A DNA stretch of 64,000 nt from CAZADA01 sp964526675 (GTDB taxonomy: Bacteria > Pseudomonadota > Alphaproteobacteria > Caulobacterales > Maricaulaceae). This document shows positions 41,461-49,772 of the stretch, in pieces. A model generated the notes under the pieces. It searched no databases. It was not told where the DNA came from and saw only the letters and a list, made by a program, of their open reading frames with translations. How positions within the stretch are numbered: position 1 is the stretch's first letter; every line of letters starts with the position of its first letter. The stretch covers positions 1-64,000 of the forward strand of contig CAZGLY010000014.1 in assembly GCA_964526675.1 (NCBI GenBank). The letters run 5' to 3'. A program made the translations under genes and the position numbers.

Positions 41461-42609
41461 ATGCCATCACGACAGGTCCTGAGCGCGTCGGCGGTTGACG
41501 GCGCCCCGCGCGACGAACGCCGCCGCCGCGACGCGTCTTGGATGCGCGCGCGTTTGTTGGCGTGGTATGACGCGGGCGCTCGGGCTTTGCCGTGGCGGGT
41601 TCGCCCGGAGGACCGGGCGGCGGGCGTTGAGCCGGATCCCTATCGGGTGTGGCTCTCGGAGATCATGCTGCAACAAACCACGGTCGCCGCCGCCACGCCG
41701 TACTACCACCGCTTTTTGGAGCGGTTCCCCAGCGTGCAGGCCTTGGCGGCGGCGCCCCTTGAGTCGGTGCTGGAGGCGTGGGCGGGGCTCGGCTATTACG
41801 CGCGGGCGCGCAATCTGCACGCTTGCGCGCAGGCGGTGGCCGCGGCGGGCGGGCGCTTTCCCGACACCGAAGAGGGGCTGCGCACGCTCCCGGGCGTGGG
41901 GGCCTACACGGCGGCGGCCGTGGCGGCGGTGTGTTTTGACCGGCCCACCAATGTCGTCGACGGCAATGTGGAGCGGGTGATGGCGCGCCTGCACGCGGTC
42001 GAGGCCCCGCTGCCGGGCGCCAAACCGCTGTTGCGCGACCTTGCGGCGCCGCTCGCGGATGTCGAACGCCCCGGCGATTATGCGCAGGCTTTGATGGATC
42101 TTGGCGCGACCGTGTGCGTCCCGCGCACGCCGCGGTGTGACGACTGCCCGTGGGCGGACGCGTGCGCGGCGCGCGCCGGCGGCGCGCCCGAGGCGTATCC
42201 GCGCAAAACGCCGAAAAAGCCGAAGCCCACGCGCCATGGCGCCGCCTTCGTGGTCGTCCGCGACGAGGCCGTCTGGCTGCGTCGGCGTCCGGCGAAAGGC
42301 TTGCTGGGGGCGATGGCCGAGCCGCCCGGAGCGCCCTGGAGGGACACGCCCTGGACGTTGGCGGAGGCGCGCGCGCACGCCCCCTGCCGCGCCTCCTGGC
42401 GCGAGGCCGAGACGGTGCGTCATGTCTTCAGCCATTTTGCGTTGACGCTTCAGGTGTGGCGCGGCGCGGCGCCGGCTCGGTTCGACGGCGGCGACGGCTG
42501 GTGGGCGCCGACGGCGACGCTGGAGGAGGCGGGGCTGCCCAGCGTCATGATGAAAGCCGTGCGCGCCGGGCTGAGCGTTGGCGACGCGCCGACGCGCGCC
42601 CCCCGCTAG
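41461..42609 (+). CDS. mutY: A/G-specific adenine DNA glycosylase
   Basis: MutY removes adenine paired with 8-oxoguanine. The 382-residue protein has the HhH domain with LPGVGAYTAAAVAAV and the catalytic Asp in NVVDGNVERV. The [4Fe-4S] cysteines C219-X6-C226-X2-C229-X5-C235 follow, then a C-terminal NUDIX-like domain (WLRRRPAKGLLGAMAEPPG) for 8-oxoG recognition. An internal ATG at 41542 would remove 27 variable residues. The last four bases overlap a VOC gene on the other strand. Confidence 0.95.
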   Translation: MPSRQVLSASAVDGAPRDERRRRDASWMRARLLAWYDAGARALPWRVRPEDRAAGVEPDPYRVWLSEIMLQQTTVAAATPYYHRFLERFPSVQALAAAPLESVLEAWAGLGYYARARNLHACAQAVAAAGGRFPDTEEGLRTLPGVGAYTAAAVAAVCFDRPTNVVDGNVERVMARLHAVEAPLPGAKPLLRDLAAPLADVERPGDYAQALMDLGATVCVPRTPRCDDCPWADACAARAGGAPEAYPRKTPKKPKPTRHGAAFVVVRDEAVWLRRRPAKGLLGAMAEPPGAPWRDTPWTLAEARAHAPCRASWREAETVRHVFSHFALTLQVWRGAAPARFDGGDGWWAPTATLEEAGLPSVMMKAVRAGLSVGDAPTRAPR

Positions 42610-43022
42610 GCGTCGCCGTTTTGGGCGCCGTCAACATGCATCGCGGTGGGCTGCCACAGTTCGATCTTGCGGCCGTCAGGATCCATGACCCAACCGAAAC
42701 TCCCATACTCGAAGCGTTGAACCTCGCCGACGATCTGCGCGCCGGCCTCGCGGGCGTGCGCAAGAACCGCGTCCAGGTCGTCGACCATGAGGTTGATCAT
42801 CACGTCGTGGCTCGACGGCGCGAAATAGTCGCTGTCGGCGTCGAACGGGGCCCAAATGGTGCGGGCGCCCAGGCCGAACGCGGCGTCGCTGTCGCCATGG
42901 ATGAAATCGGCCCCGCCCATATCGTTCAGGCTGAGCCCGAGGGTGTCTTTGTACCATTGCGCCAGGGCCTTAGGATCTTTGGTCTTGAAGAACACCCCGC
43001 CCACGCCGATCACTTTCGCCAT
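42606..43022 (-). CDS. VOC-family (glyoxalase-like) protein
   Basis: The 138-residue protein has two beta-alpha-beta-beta-beta units of the vicinal-oxygen-chelate fold: GVGGVFFKTKDPKALAQWY at the start and FGWVMDPDGRKIELWQP at the end. The final Glu of IELWQ fits a metal ligand. DVMINLMVDDLDAVL marks the second unit. The substrate is unknown. It is convergent with mutY and divergent from folA. Confidence 0.85.
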   Translation of the reverse strand: MAKVIGVGGVFFKTKDPKALAQWYKDTLGLSLNDMGGADFIHGDSDAAFGLGARTIWAPFDADSDYFAPSSHDVMINLMVDDLDAVLAHAREAGAQIVGEVQRFEYGSFGWVMDPDGRKIELWQPTAMHVDGAQNGDA

Positions 43023-43099
43023 GTCGCCGCCTCCATGTGCTGTCGGATCGCCACGCTAACGGAGCCCGCGGCGGAGAGAAATTCCGGGGAGCGGTTTTT

Positions 43100-43636
43100 G
43101 TGAGCACAGCCGGAGTGACCGTCGCGATGATCGCCGCGCGCGCCCGCAACGGCGTCATCGGACGCGATGGCGGTTTGCCGTGGCGGCTGCCGTCGGATCT
43201 CGCGTGGTTTAAGCGCGCAACGATGGGCAAGCCCATCGTGATGGGACGCAAACAGTGGCGGTCGCTGCCGCGCGCCTTGCCTGGGCGGCCCAACATTGTG
43301 TTGAGCACCGATCCCGGCTTCCAAGCGGACGGGGCTGAGACGTTCACCAGCCTCACGCCGGCGCTGCAGCGCGCGCGGGCGCACGCGGAAGCGTTGGGCG
43401 TGGACGAGATCATGATCATTGGCGGGGCGGTGGTTTACGCGGCCGCCGCCCCTTATGCGGGACGGCTTTACCTCACCGAGATCGACGCCGATGTCGACGG
43501 CGACGTGGTGTTTCCGCCCTTCCATGAGGCCGACTGGCGCGAGCTGGCGCGAGAGGCGCGCCCCGCGGGTCCGAATGACGACTTTCCCTACGTCATACGC
43601 ACCCTTGAGCGCGTGGCCGCGCCGGTGCGCTTCTGA
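43100..43636 (+). CDS. folA: Dihydrofolate reductase
   Basis: DHFR reduces dihydrofolate to tetrahydrofolate with NADPH. The 178-residue protein has IAARARNGVIGRDGGLPWRLPSDLAWF with the active-site Asp of the P-S-D motif, MGKPIVMGRKQWRSLPRALPGR, and IMIIGGAVVYAAA. The start is a GTG at 43100 eight bases after GGGGAG; the frame upstream overlaps the divergent VOC start region and lacks similarity. No thymidylate synthase gene is adjacent. Confidence 0.93.
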   Translation: MSTAGVTVAMIAARARNGVIGRDGGLPWRLPSDLAWFKRATMGKPIVMGRKQWRSLPRALPGRPNIVLSTDPGFQADGAETFTSLTPALQRARAHAEALGVDEIMIIGGAVVYAAAAPYAGRLYLTEIDADVDGDVVFPPFHEADWRELAREARPAGPNDDFPYVIRTLERVAAPVRF

Positions 43637-43654
43637 CGCGGTCCGACGTCGCTG

Positions 43655-44551
43655 TTACAACGGCAACACCGCGCGTCGCTGCGGATTGTGGGTGTCGAGC
43701 CAGCGATCGGCTTCCGCCGTCAACCAACGGCCAAACCCGTCCAACAGCTGCAGGAGCTCGAAGGCCGATCCCGGCGGGCGACGGGCAAAGGAGGCGGCCG
43801 TGCCGGCGTCCCCGGCGCGCGCTGGGTAGTTCAAGGCGAACAAATCCCGTTGGAGCTCCAAGTCCTCCGTGTAGACGCCCTCAAACGGCATCACGAGCGC
43901 AAACGCCGCCGACAGCATGAAACGGCTGATCAACCGGGCCTCGCGCCGTACATGGGTTTCCTCATCGGACAAGGCCAAACGCCCGGCCGCGGCGGCGATG
44001 CGTCGACGGACCGGGAAAATCGCGTGGTTGGACACCGCCGCGGACAAACGCTGCGGCGCGATGTGTCGCGTCAAATCGCGTCCATAGACACACGCGGAGC
44101 TGACGCCCAGCCGAAACCGATCCGCGGAGAACATCTGACCGGCCGGGAAGACGTCGCGCCATGGCTTCAAGCCCAAGCTGACGGGTTCATGATCCTTAAA
44201 GCGCGCTTCAAGAGCGTCCGCAGCGGCCGCGAGCCACAGAGGCGGCGCGTCGTCGCGGTCGTGCTCGCCGCTGGCGAGCACCAAGCCGCGCGCGTGCTCT
44301 TTGGCGGTCATGCGCAAAAGCGCCGTCATTTCGAAGGGGCCGGGCCGTCCGCGCGCGGCGGCGCCCACGATGTAGACGCTGTGCAAGTCGACGCCGAGCT
44401 GGGTGCTGCACACCTGCGCGGTCCACAGCGCGGCTTCGCGCGCCACCGCGCTCACACGGTTGAGATCGCCGGCGTTTTGCGCGCGGCCGTACCGGTCGAG
44501 GGGCCAGAGCGCGCCGCGCGGCGCGCTGGGATTGACGTCTTGTCGCTTCAT
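43655..44551 (-). CDS. Protein with degenerate nucleotidyltransferase-like motif
   Basis: This 298-residue protein is not recognised with certainty. The segment HSVYIVGAAARGRPGPFEM resembles the hG[GS] start of the Pol-beta nucleotidyltransferase fold. The acidic residues expected about ten positions later (as in SDIDLL) are missing; the sequence reads FEMTALLRM. The rest is helical, with SRFMLSAAFALVMPFEGVYTED. An inactive or pseudo-enzyme is possible. The start at 44551 is supported by AAAGGA inside an unusual inverted repeat directly before it. It is convergent with folA. Confidence 0.6.
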   Translation of the reverse strand: MKRQDVNPSAPRGALWPLDRYGRAQNAGDLNRVSAVAREAALWTAQVCSTQLGVDLHSVYIVGAAARGRPGPFEMTALLRMTAKEHARGLVLASGEHDRDDAPPLWLAAAADALEARFKDHEPVSLGLKPWRDVFPAGQMFSADRFRLGVSSACVYGRDLTRHIAPQRLSAAVSNHAIFPVRRRIAAAAGRLALSDEETHVRREARLISRFMLSAAFALVMPFEGVYTEDLELQRDLFALNYPARAGDAGTAASFARRPPGSAFELLQLLDGFGRWLTAEADRWLDTHNPQRRAVLPL

Positions 44552-44573
44552 CGTGGACCGTCCTTTTTCCACG
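44552..44573 (-). promoter_or_regulatory. Hairpin presenting the ribosome-binding site of the 43655 gene
   Basis: On the minus strand CGTGGA and TCCACG form a perfect six-pair inverted repeat with a ten-base loop (AAAAGGACGG) that contains the AAAGGA ribosome-binding site. The 3' arm touches the ATG directly. As RNA this would present the binding site in a loop, or could act as a protein-binding operator. Function is inferred. Confidence 0.4.
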
Positions 44574-44732
44574 GTCGTCGAACCCCCATACGCTGACGCT
44601 AACAAACACCCCCAACCATTTCGAACCATCGCGACAAGGGTGCGCGGGAAACGCGGCGACCGCAAGCCGCCCAATGGTGGAGTTGAACACGCGATGCAGC
44701 CGCAACGGCGCGCTTGGACGAATCGCTGATCA

Positions 44733-45944
44733 TCATCCGCTGAAGCGAATGCGCGGCGCGGGTCGCGCTTGACCCGCCGCCAAGGCCGCCCAAACGCCTT
44801 CGGCAAGCTGACCGAACGCGCGTCCCAACGGCGAATCAGGCGCAGTGGCCGCTGGCGGCGTTCCGGCGTCCGATAGCGCCGCCAGCGTTGGATCAAGGGG
44901 CAGCGCGCCCAAGAACGGGGCGCCCAGGGCCGCGGCCGCGTGACGCGCGCCGCCCTCGCCGAACGGCGCGAAGCGAACGCCGCTGGCGGGGTCCTCGAAC
45001 GCGGACATGTTCTCCACCACGCCGAGCAATGGCACGTGCGTGCGCGCGAACATCGCCGCGCCGCGCCGGACGTCCGCCAGCGCGAGCTCTTGCGGCGTGG
45101 AGACGATGAGCGCTGCGGACAACGGCGCGCGCTGCACCAAGGTCAGCTGCGCGTCCCCGGTTCCGGGCGGCAGGTCCGCCACCAGCACGTCCAACGGCGC
45201 CCACGCCACGTCCGCGAGCAGCTGGCTTAGCGCGCTCATCACGATCGGGCCGCGCCAGATCATCGGGGCGTCGGCGTCCACCAGAAACCCCATGGACATC
45301 ACCTTCACGCCGAACGCCTCCGGCGCGATCAGCTTGCCGTCTGGTCCGGCTTTTGGATCAGCGTCCGTCAGGCCCATCAGGATCGGTGCGGATGGTCCGT
45401 AGATATCGGCGTCAATCAGGCCGACCCGCCGCCCTTGGGCCGCGAGCGCGCAGGCGAGATTGGCCGCGACAGTCGATTTGCCGACGCCGCCTTTGCCGCT
45501 GGCCACGGCCAGCATGTGGGCGACCCCCGGCAGCGCCAGCGCGCGGGCTGCGCTTGGCCGCCCGGGCGACGATTGGGCTTCCGCGGCGGGGGAGAGCCGG
45601 ACGCCGCGTGGCGCCCGCGCTTTCGGCGCGCTCGCGGCGGGGGCGCGGCCCGCCCCGTCGTCAGGGCCGGTCGAGGCGGTGTCGGCGTGGGCCGTGAGCA
45701 CGGCCGTCACCCGCGCAACGCCCGGCACGGCGCGCACCGCCGCCTCGCACGCCGCCCGCAACGGCTCCAACGTGGAAGCCCCGCGGGCGTCGCCGTCGTC
45801 GGGCGCTTCGACGACAAAACCGACGTGATCATCGCGCACGGTCAGCCCGCGGACGACGCCGAGCTCTATCGCGGAACGGCCCGTGACGGGGTCGCGCACT
45901 TGCGCCAGCGCTGCGCGCACCGCGTTTTCTGTGACGTTGGGCAT
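44733..45944 (-). CDS. mrp: Mrp/ApbC-family P-loop ATPase
   Basis: Mrp proteins carry and deliver Fe-S clusters. The 403-residue protein has an N-terminal DUF59/MIP18 domain (residues 1-90), a variable Ala/Pro linker, and the P-loop ATPase with deviant Walker A ASGKGGVGKST, DADIYGPSAPILMG and DLPPGTGDAQLT. The C-terminal CxxC that usually follows VVENMS is absent: the text reads VVENMSAFEDPASG, with Asp and Ser where the two Cys are expected. Absence of this motif occurs in other alphaproteobacterial Mrp proteins. It is divergent from hflK. Confidence 0.92.
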   Translation of the reverse strand: MPNVTENAVRAALAQVRDPVTGRSAIELGVVRGLTVRDDHVGFVVEAPDDGDARGASTLEPLRAACEAAVRAVPGVARVTAVLTAHADTASTGPDDGAGRAPAASAPKARAPRGVRLSPAAEAQSSPGRPSAARALALPGVAHMLAVASGKGGVGKSTVAANLACALAAQGRRVGLIDADIYGPSAPILMGLTDADPKAGPDGKLIAPEAFGVKVMSMGFLVDADAPMIWRGPIVMSALSQLLADVAWAPLDVLVADLPPGTGDAQLTLVQRAPLSAALIVSTPQELALADVRRGAAMFARTHVPLLGVVENMSAFEDPASGVRFAPFGEGGARHAAAALGAPFLGALPLDPTLAALSDAGTPPAATAPDSPLGRAFGQLAEGVWAALAAGQARPAPRIRFSG

Positions 45945-46026
45945 AGATTTCTCACCAATCTTAGGCCAGTTGATCGCACTTCGACGACACCCACATTAGG
46001 GCTCTGCCCGCACGGACAGCGCCCTT

Positions 46027-46049
46027 GTGAGCGCGGTTACGCCGCTCAC
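46027..46049. promoter_or_regulatory. Perfect inverted repeat between mrp and hflK
   Basis: GTGAGCG-N9-CGCTCAC lies 83 bases upstream of mrp and 42 bases upstream of hflK, in the gap shared by the two divergent genes. The 7-9-7 symmetry suggests an operator or a leader hairpin. It is not the CIRCE element by sequence. No regulator can be named. Confidence 0.4.
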
Positions 46050-46091
46050 GCAGTCCCCACGACGACACACGCATGAGGTTGGGAAACGCGC

Positions 46092-47273
46092 ATGCCTTGG
46101 AATGATCAATCAAATGGCGGTCCTTGGGGCGGTCAAGGCGGGCGCGGCGGCCCGTGGGGCCAAGGCCCCCGTGGCGGCGGTCCGCGCGGTCCCGGACAGC
46201 AGCCGCCGGATTTGGAAGATGTGATCCGCCAGCTTCAAGGACGCATGCGCGGCATTTTTGGCGGCGGCAAGGGCGGCGGCGGCGGTTTCGCGCCGGCGGC
46301 GCTGCTGATCGCGTTGGCGTTGATCGTGTGGGTCGTGTGGCCGGGCTCCGGCTGGTACATCGTGCAGCCGAACGAAGTTGGCGTGGTTTTGCGCTTTGGG
46401 AAATTCCATCGCGAGGATCCCAACGGGTTCCACCTCAAACTGCCGTTCCCCATCGAGCGCGCGGAGACGCCCACGGCGCAAGAAAGCCGCTCGACGCCGA
46501 TCGACGGATCAAGCGCCGTGCGGCGCGGGCGCGCGGGACCATCGCCGGATACGCTGATGCTGACCGGCGATGGGAACATTGTGGACCTGCAATTCACGGT
46601 GCAGTGGGAGATTGGCGACCGCCCGGGCGACGTCGCGAATTACCTGTTTGAGATCGATGAGCCGGAGCAGGCGCTGATCTCGGTGTCGGAAAGCGCGATG
46701 CGCGAGGTGATCGGCCAGACGCCGCTGCAACCGATCTTGGCGAACGAAATCGGTGATATTCGTCGGCAGGTGCAGACGCTGATCCAGGACACGCTCGACG
46801 AATACAAGTCGGGCATCCAGATCCGGAACGTCATCATCGAGCGTCCGACGTTGCCGAGCGCCGAAAACCAAGCCGATCGCGGGAATGTCGAGCGCGATCC
46901 CCTGGCGGCCTTCCGCGATGTGGAGAACGCCGAGCAAGAGCGTCAGCGCTCGATCGAGGACGCGCGCGCCTACGCCAACCGCGTTGTCCCGGTCGCGCGC
47001 GGCGAGGCGGAACAGATCATCCAACAAGCGAACGCGTATCGGGACTCCGTGATCGCGGAGGCTGCGGGTCAGTCTGAACGCTTCCGATTGGTGTATGAGC
47101 AGTACCGGTTGGCGCCGGAAGTCACGCGTCAGCGCATGTTCTTGGAAACGCTGGAAAAAGTTCTCGGTCGCTCGGAAAAGGTGATCCTGGACGATCAAGG
47201 CGGGCAAGGGGTCGTGCCGTATCTGCCGCTGAATGAACTCAATCGCCGCCCCGCTGGCGGCTCGAATCGATAG
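46092..47273 (+). CDS. hflK: HflK, FtsH protease modulator
   Basis: HflK and HflC form a cage around the FtsH protease on the periplasmic side of the inner membrane. The 393-residue protein has a Gly-rich cytoplasmic N-terminus (GGRGGPWGQG repeats), one transmembrane helix (ALLIALALIVWVVW), and the SPFH/prohibitin domain (VGVVLRFGKFH, LMLTGDGNIVDLQFTVQW). A long helical stalk with AYANRVVPVARGEAEQI follows. hflC follows after eight bases. Confidence 0.96.
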   Translation: MPWNDQSNGGPWGGQGGRGGPWGQGPRGGGPRGPGQQPPDLEDVIRQLQGRMRGIFGGGKGGGGGFAPAALLIALALIVWVVWPGSGWYIVQPNEVGVVLRFGKFHREDPNGFHLKLPFPIERAETPTAQESRSTPIDGSSAVRRGRAGPSPDTLMLTGDGNIVDLQFTVQWEIGDRPGDVANYLFEIDEPEQALISVSESAMREVIGQTPLQPILANEIGDIRRQVQTLIQDTLDEYKSGIQIRNVIIERPTLPSAENQADRGNVERDPLAAFRDVENAEQERQRSIEDARAYANRVVPVARGEAEQIIQQANAYRDSVIAEAAGQSERFRLVYEQYRLAPEVTRQRMFLETLEKVLGRSEKVILDDQGGQGVVPYLPLNELNRRPAGGSNR

Positions 47274-47281
47274 GGGCGGTG

Positions 47282-48178
47282 ATGCGCGCGTTTTCGACAG
47301 TTGTCGTCGTTCTGTTGGGCTTGGCCGTACTGGCGGCGCTCAACTCCGTGTTTATGGTGGATCAACGCCAGCAGGCGCTGGTGGTGCGGGTCGGCAACCC
47401 CGTCCACGTCTACAACCCCACAGGCGTTGATGATCCGGGGCTCAAGTTCAAATTCCCGCTGGCTGACCAGGTGGTGTTTTTGGACAAGCGCAACCTCTTC
47501 CTCGACGTGCCGGAGGATGAAATCACGGCTGGCGACAGCCAGCGCCTGACGGTGGATTCCTTCGCGCGTTGGCGGATTTCCGACCCGCTCCTGTTCTTCC
47601 AACGCGTGCGCACGGAGGACGCTGGGCGCCAACGCATCAGCGACATTCTCGTGGGGTCGACGCGGGAAGTCTTGGGCACGGTGCCGTCTCAGGAGATCAT
47701 CTCCGGCCAGCGCGCCGCGCTGATGGACCGCATTCGCGAGCGGGTGGCGGAGGACGTCTCCGGCGCGCAGCTTGGCGTCGAGATCGTGGACGTGCGCATC
47801 AAGCGCGTGGAGTTGCCGGCGCAAAACCGCGAGCAAGTGTTCGCGCGCATGGTCTCCGAACGGCGTCAGCAAGCCACGGGGATCCGCGCTGAGGGCAATG
47901 AGGCGGCCGCGCGGATCCGCGCGGAGGCCGACCGCGAGGCGCGCGTCATCCAAGCGCAAGCCAATGAACAAGATCAGCGCATCCGTGGTGCGGGCGACGC
48001 GCGGCGCAACGAGATCTACGCGGATGCGTACAATCTCGATCCGGAGTTCTTCGCCTTCTACCGGTCGATGGAGGCGTATGAAAACTCCATCGAAGACGGC
48101 ACGACGGTGATCTTGTCCCCGGACAGCGACTTCTTCCGCTACTTCCGCGATCAAGATGGCGGCGGCGCGCGCAATTGA
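47282..48178 (+). CDS. hflC: HflC, FtsH protease modulator
   Basis: The partner of HflK, with 298 residues. It has an N-terminal membrane anchor (STVVVVLLGLAVLAALNSV), then the SPFH domain with VDQRQQALVVRVGNP and VVFLDKRNLFL, and the stalk with ADREARVIQAQANEQDQRIRG. ATG at 47282 is taken as start (an adjacent GTG at 47279 is possible), with AGGGG at the hflK stop as ribosome-binding site. It is in an operon with hflK and probably degP. Confidence 0.96.
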   Translation: MRAFSTVVVVLLGLAVLAALNSVFMVDQRQQALVVRVGNPVHVYNPTGVDDPGLKFKFPLADQVVFLDKRNLFLDVPEDEITAGDSQRLTVDSFARWRISDPLLFFQRVRTEDAGRQRISDILVGSTREVLGTVPSQEIISGQRAALMDRIRERVAEDVSGAQLGVEIVDVRIKRVELPAQNREQVFARMVSERRQQATGIRAEGNEAAARIRAEADREARVIQAQANEQDQRIRGAGDARRNEIYADAYNLDPEFFAFYRSMEAYENSIEDGTTVILSPDSDFFRYFRDQDGGGARN

Positions 48179-48271
48179 CGCTGGCGCCGTCGCGGCGGTT
48201 TGGCGCGGCCGTGCTTGATTTCAACGGGTGAGGGGCGGATCCTCACCGCCAGGTCACAGAGGACGCCCGGC

Positions 48272-49723
48272 ATGCTTGACGCCCCTCGCGTTTTCATCGC
48301 TGCGCACGCCGCGGCGTTTGGGGCCTTGGCGTCTGTCGGCGTTCTCGCCGCGCCGGCGTGGGCGCAGCCGAGCGTGGCGCCCGATGGGTTCGCCAACCTC
48401 GTCGAGCAGGTCGGCCCGGCGGTGGTGAACATCCGCGCCCGCCAGTCGGTGAGCGGCGCGATCCCGCGCTTCGCCGAAGGCTCGCCGCTGGAAAAGTTCA
48501 ACGAGTACTTTCAGGGGCCGCAAGGCTCGGCCTCGGCCGCGGGCTCGGGCTTCATCATCGACGCGGATGGCGTGGTCATCACCAACAACCACGTGATCGC
48601 GCCGTTCGACGAAGCGGCGGACATTATCGAAGTGGTGCTGCCGGACGGACGCGTTCTTCCGGGCGACATCGCCGGGCGCGACGAGGAGACCGACTTGGCG
48701 GTGATCCGCGTGTCGCCGGAGGAGCCGTTGCCCGAAGTGCCGTTTGGCGATCCCAGCGACGTGCGCGTCGGCGATTGGGTGATGGCGATCGGCAATCCGT
48801 TCGGCCTGGGAAACACCGTCACGGTCGGTGTCGTGTCGGCCCAGGATCGCGACATCAATCAGGGCGATTTCGACTCCTTCATCCAAACGGACGCGGCCAT
48901 CAACCAGGGCAATTCCGGCGGGCCGTTGTTCGATATGCAAGGCCGGGTGATCGGTGTGAACACCGCCATCTTCTCGCCGAGCGGCGGTTCGGTGGGCATC
49001 GGTTTCGCGATCCCGGCGGACCTCGTGCAAAACGTCACCGGCCAACTCCTGGACGCCGGCGCGGTCCGGCGCGGTTGGATCGGCGTGCGCATCCAGCCTG
49101 TGGACGCAGGAATTGCGCGGAAGTTCGGGCTTGGCCGGCCGCGCGGCGCGTTGGTCAGCGGCGTCAGCGAAGACGGCCCTGCGGAGGCGGCGGGGCTTGC
49201 GGTCGGCGATTTGATCGTCGGCGTCAGCGGCGGTCCGGTGCGCGATGATCGGGCGTTCTCGCTCCTCATCGCCCAAACCGCTCCGGGGGCGGAAATCACC
49301 TTGGACGTCCTGCGCGAGGGCGCGCCGCAGAGCCTCACGCTGACGGTCGGCGAACGCGAGCAAGACGACGACGGCGGCCCGCGTTTCGTCACGCCGGACG
49401 CTCCTTTGGAAAGCGGCGGCGCGGCCTTGGTGATCGGCGTGACGGTGGCTCCGATGACGCCGGACATTGTGCGTCAGTATCGCGTCGCGCCCGAGGCCGA
49501 AGGGGTCGTGGTGACGTTTGTCGAGCCTGAGAGCGCCGCCTCCGCCGTGCTCGTTCCTGGGGACGTCATCGAACAAGTCGGGTGGACGCCCGTCGCGACG
49601 CCGGAGGAGGCGGCCGCCGCGGCGCTTGAGGAAGCGGAGGCCGGCGCGCCCGTGTTGGTGCGCGTCACCCACCGCAATGGCGAGGTGAGTTTCCACTCCA
49701 TCCGCGCCATGAGCGCGCCGTAG
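48272..49723 (+). CDS. degP: DegP/DegQ (Do-like) periplasmic serine protease
   Basis: The 483-residue protease-chaperone has a signal peptide ending near APAWAQ (residue 32) and the catalytic triad H107 (NNHVI), D141 (TDLAVI) and S215 (GNSGGPLFDM). Two PDZ domains follow (GLAVGDLIVGVSG and VLVPGDVIEQVGW). AGAGGACG lies upstream of the ATG. The position after hflKC is the common alphaproteobacterial arrangement and fits a joint role in envelope protein quality control. It is a paralogue of the protease at 4629. Confidence 0.94.
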   Translation: MLDAPRVFIAAHAAAFGALASVGVLAAPAWAQPSVAPDGFANLVEQVGPAVVNIRARQSVSGAIPRFAEGSPLEKFNEYFQGPQGSASAAGSGFIIDADGVVITNNHVIAPFDEAADIIEVVLPDGRVLPGDIAGRDEETDLAVIRVSPEEPLPEVPFGDPSDVRVGDWVMAIGNPFGLGNTVTVGVVSAQDRDINQGDFDSFIQTDAAINQGNSGGPLFDMQGRVIGVNTAIFSPSGGSVGIGFAIPADLVQNVTGQLLDAGAVRRGWIGVRIQPVDAGIARKFGLGRPRGALVSGVSEDGPAEAAGLAVGDLIVGVSGGPVRDDRAFSLLIAQTAPGAEITLDVLREGAPQSLTLTVGEREQDDDGGPRFVTPDAPLESGGAALVIGVTVAPMTPDIVRQYRVAPEAEGVVVTFVEPESAASAVLVPGDVIEQVGWTPVATPEEAAAAALEEAEAGAPVLVRVTHRNGEVSFHSIRAMSAP

Positions 49724-49772
49724 GCGCGACGGCGCGGGGCTCGACCCCAGTCGGGCGTCGGGCAGCGGACCC

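Noticed and set aside
46027..46049. CIRCE heat-shock element before hflK
   Set aside because: Spacing is N9 but the arms (GTGAGCG) do not match TTAGCACTC.
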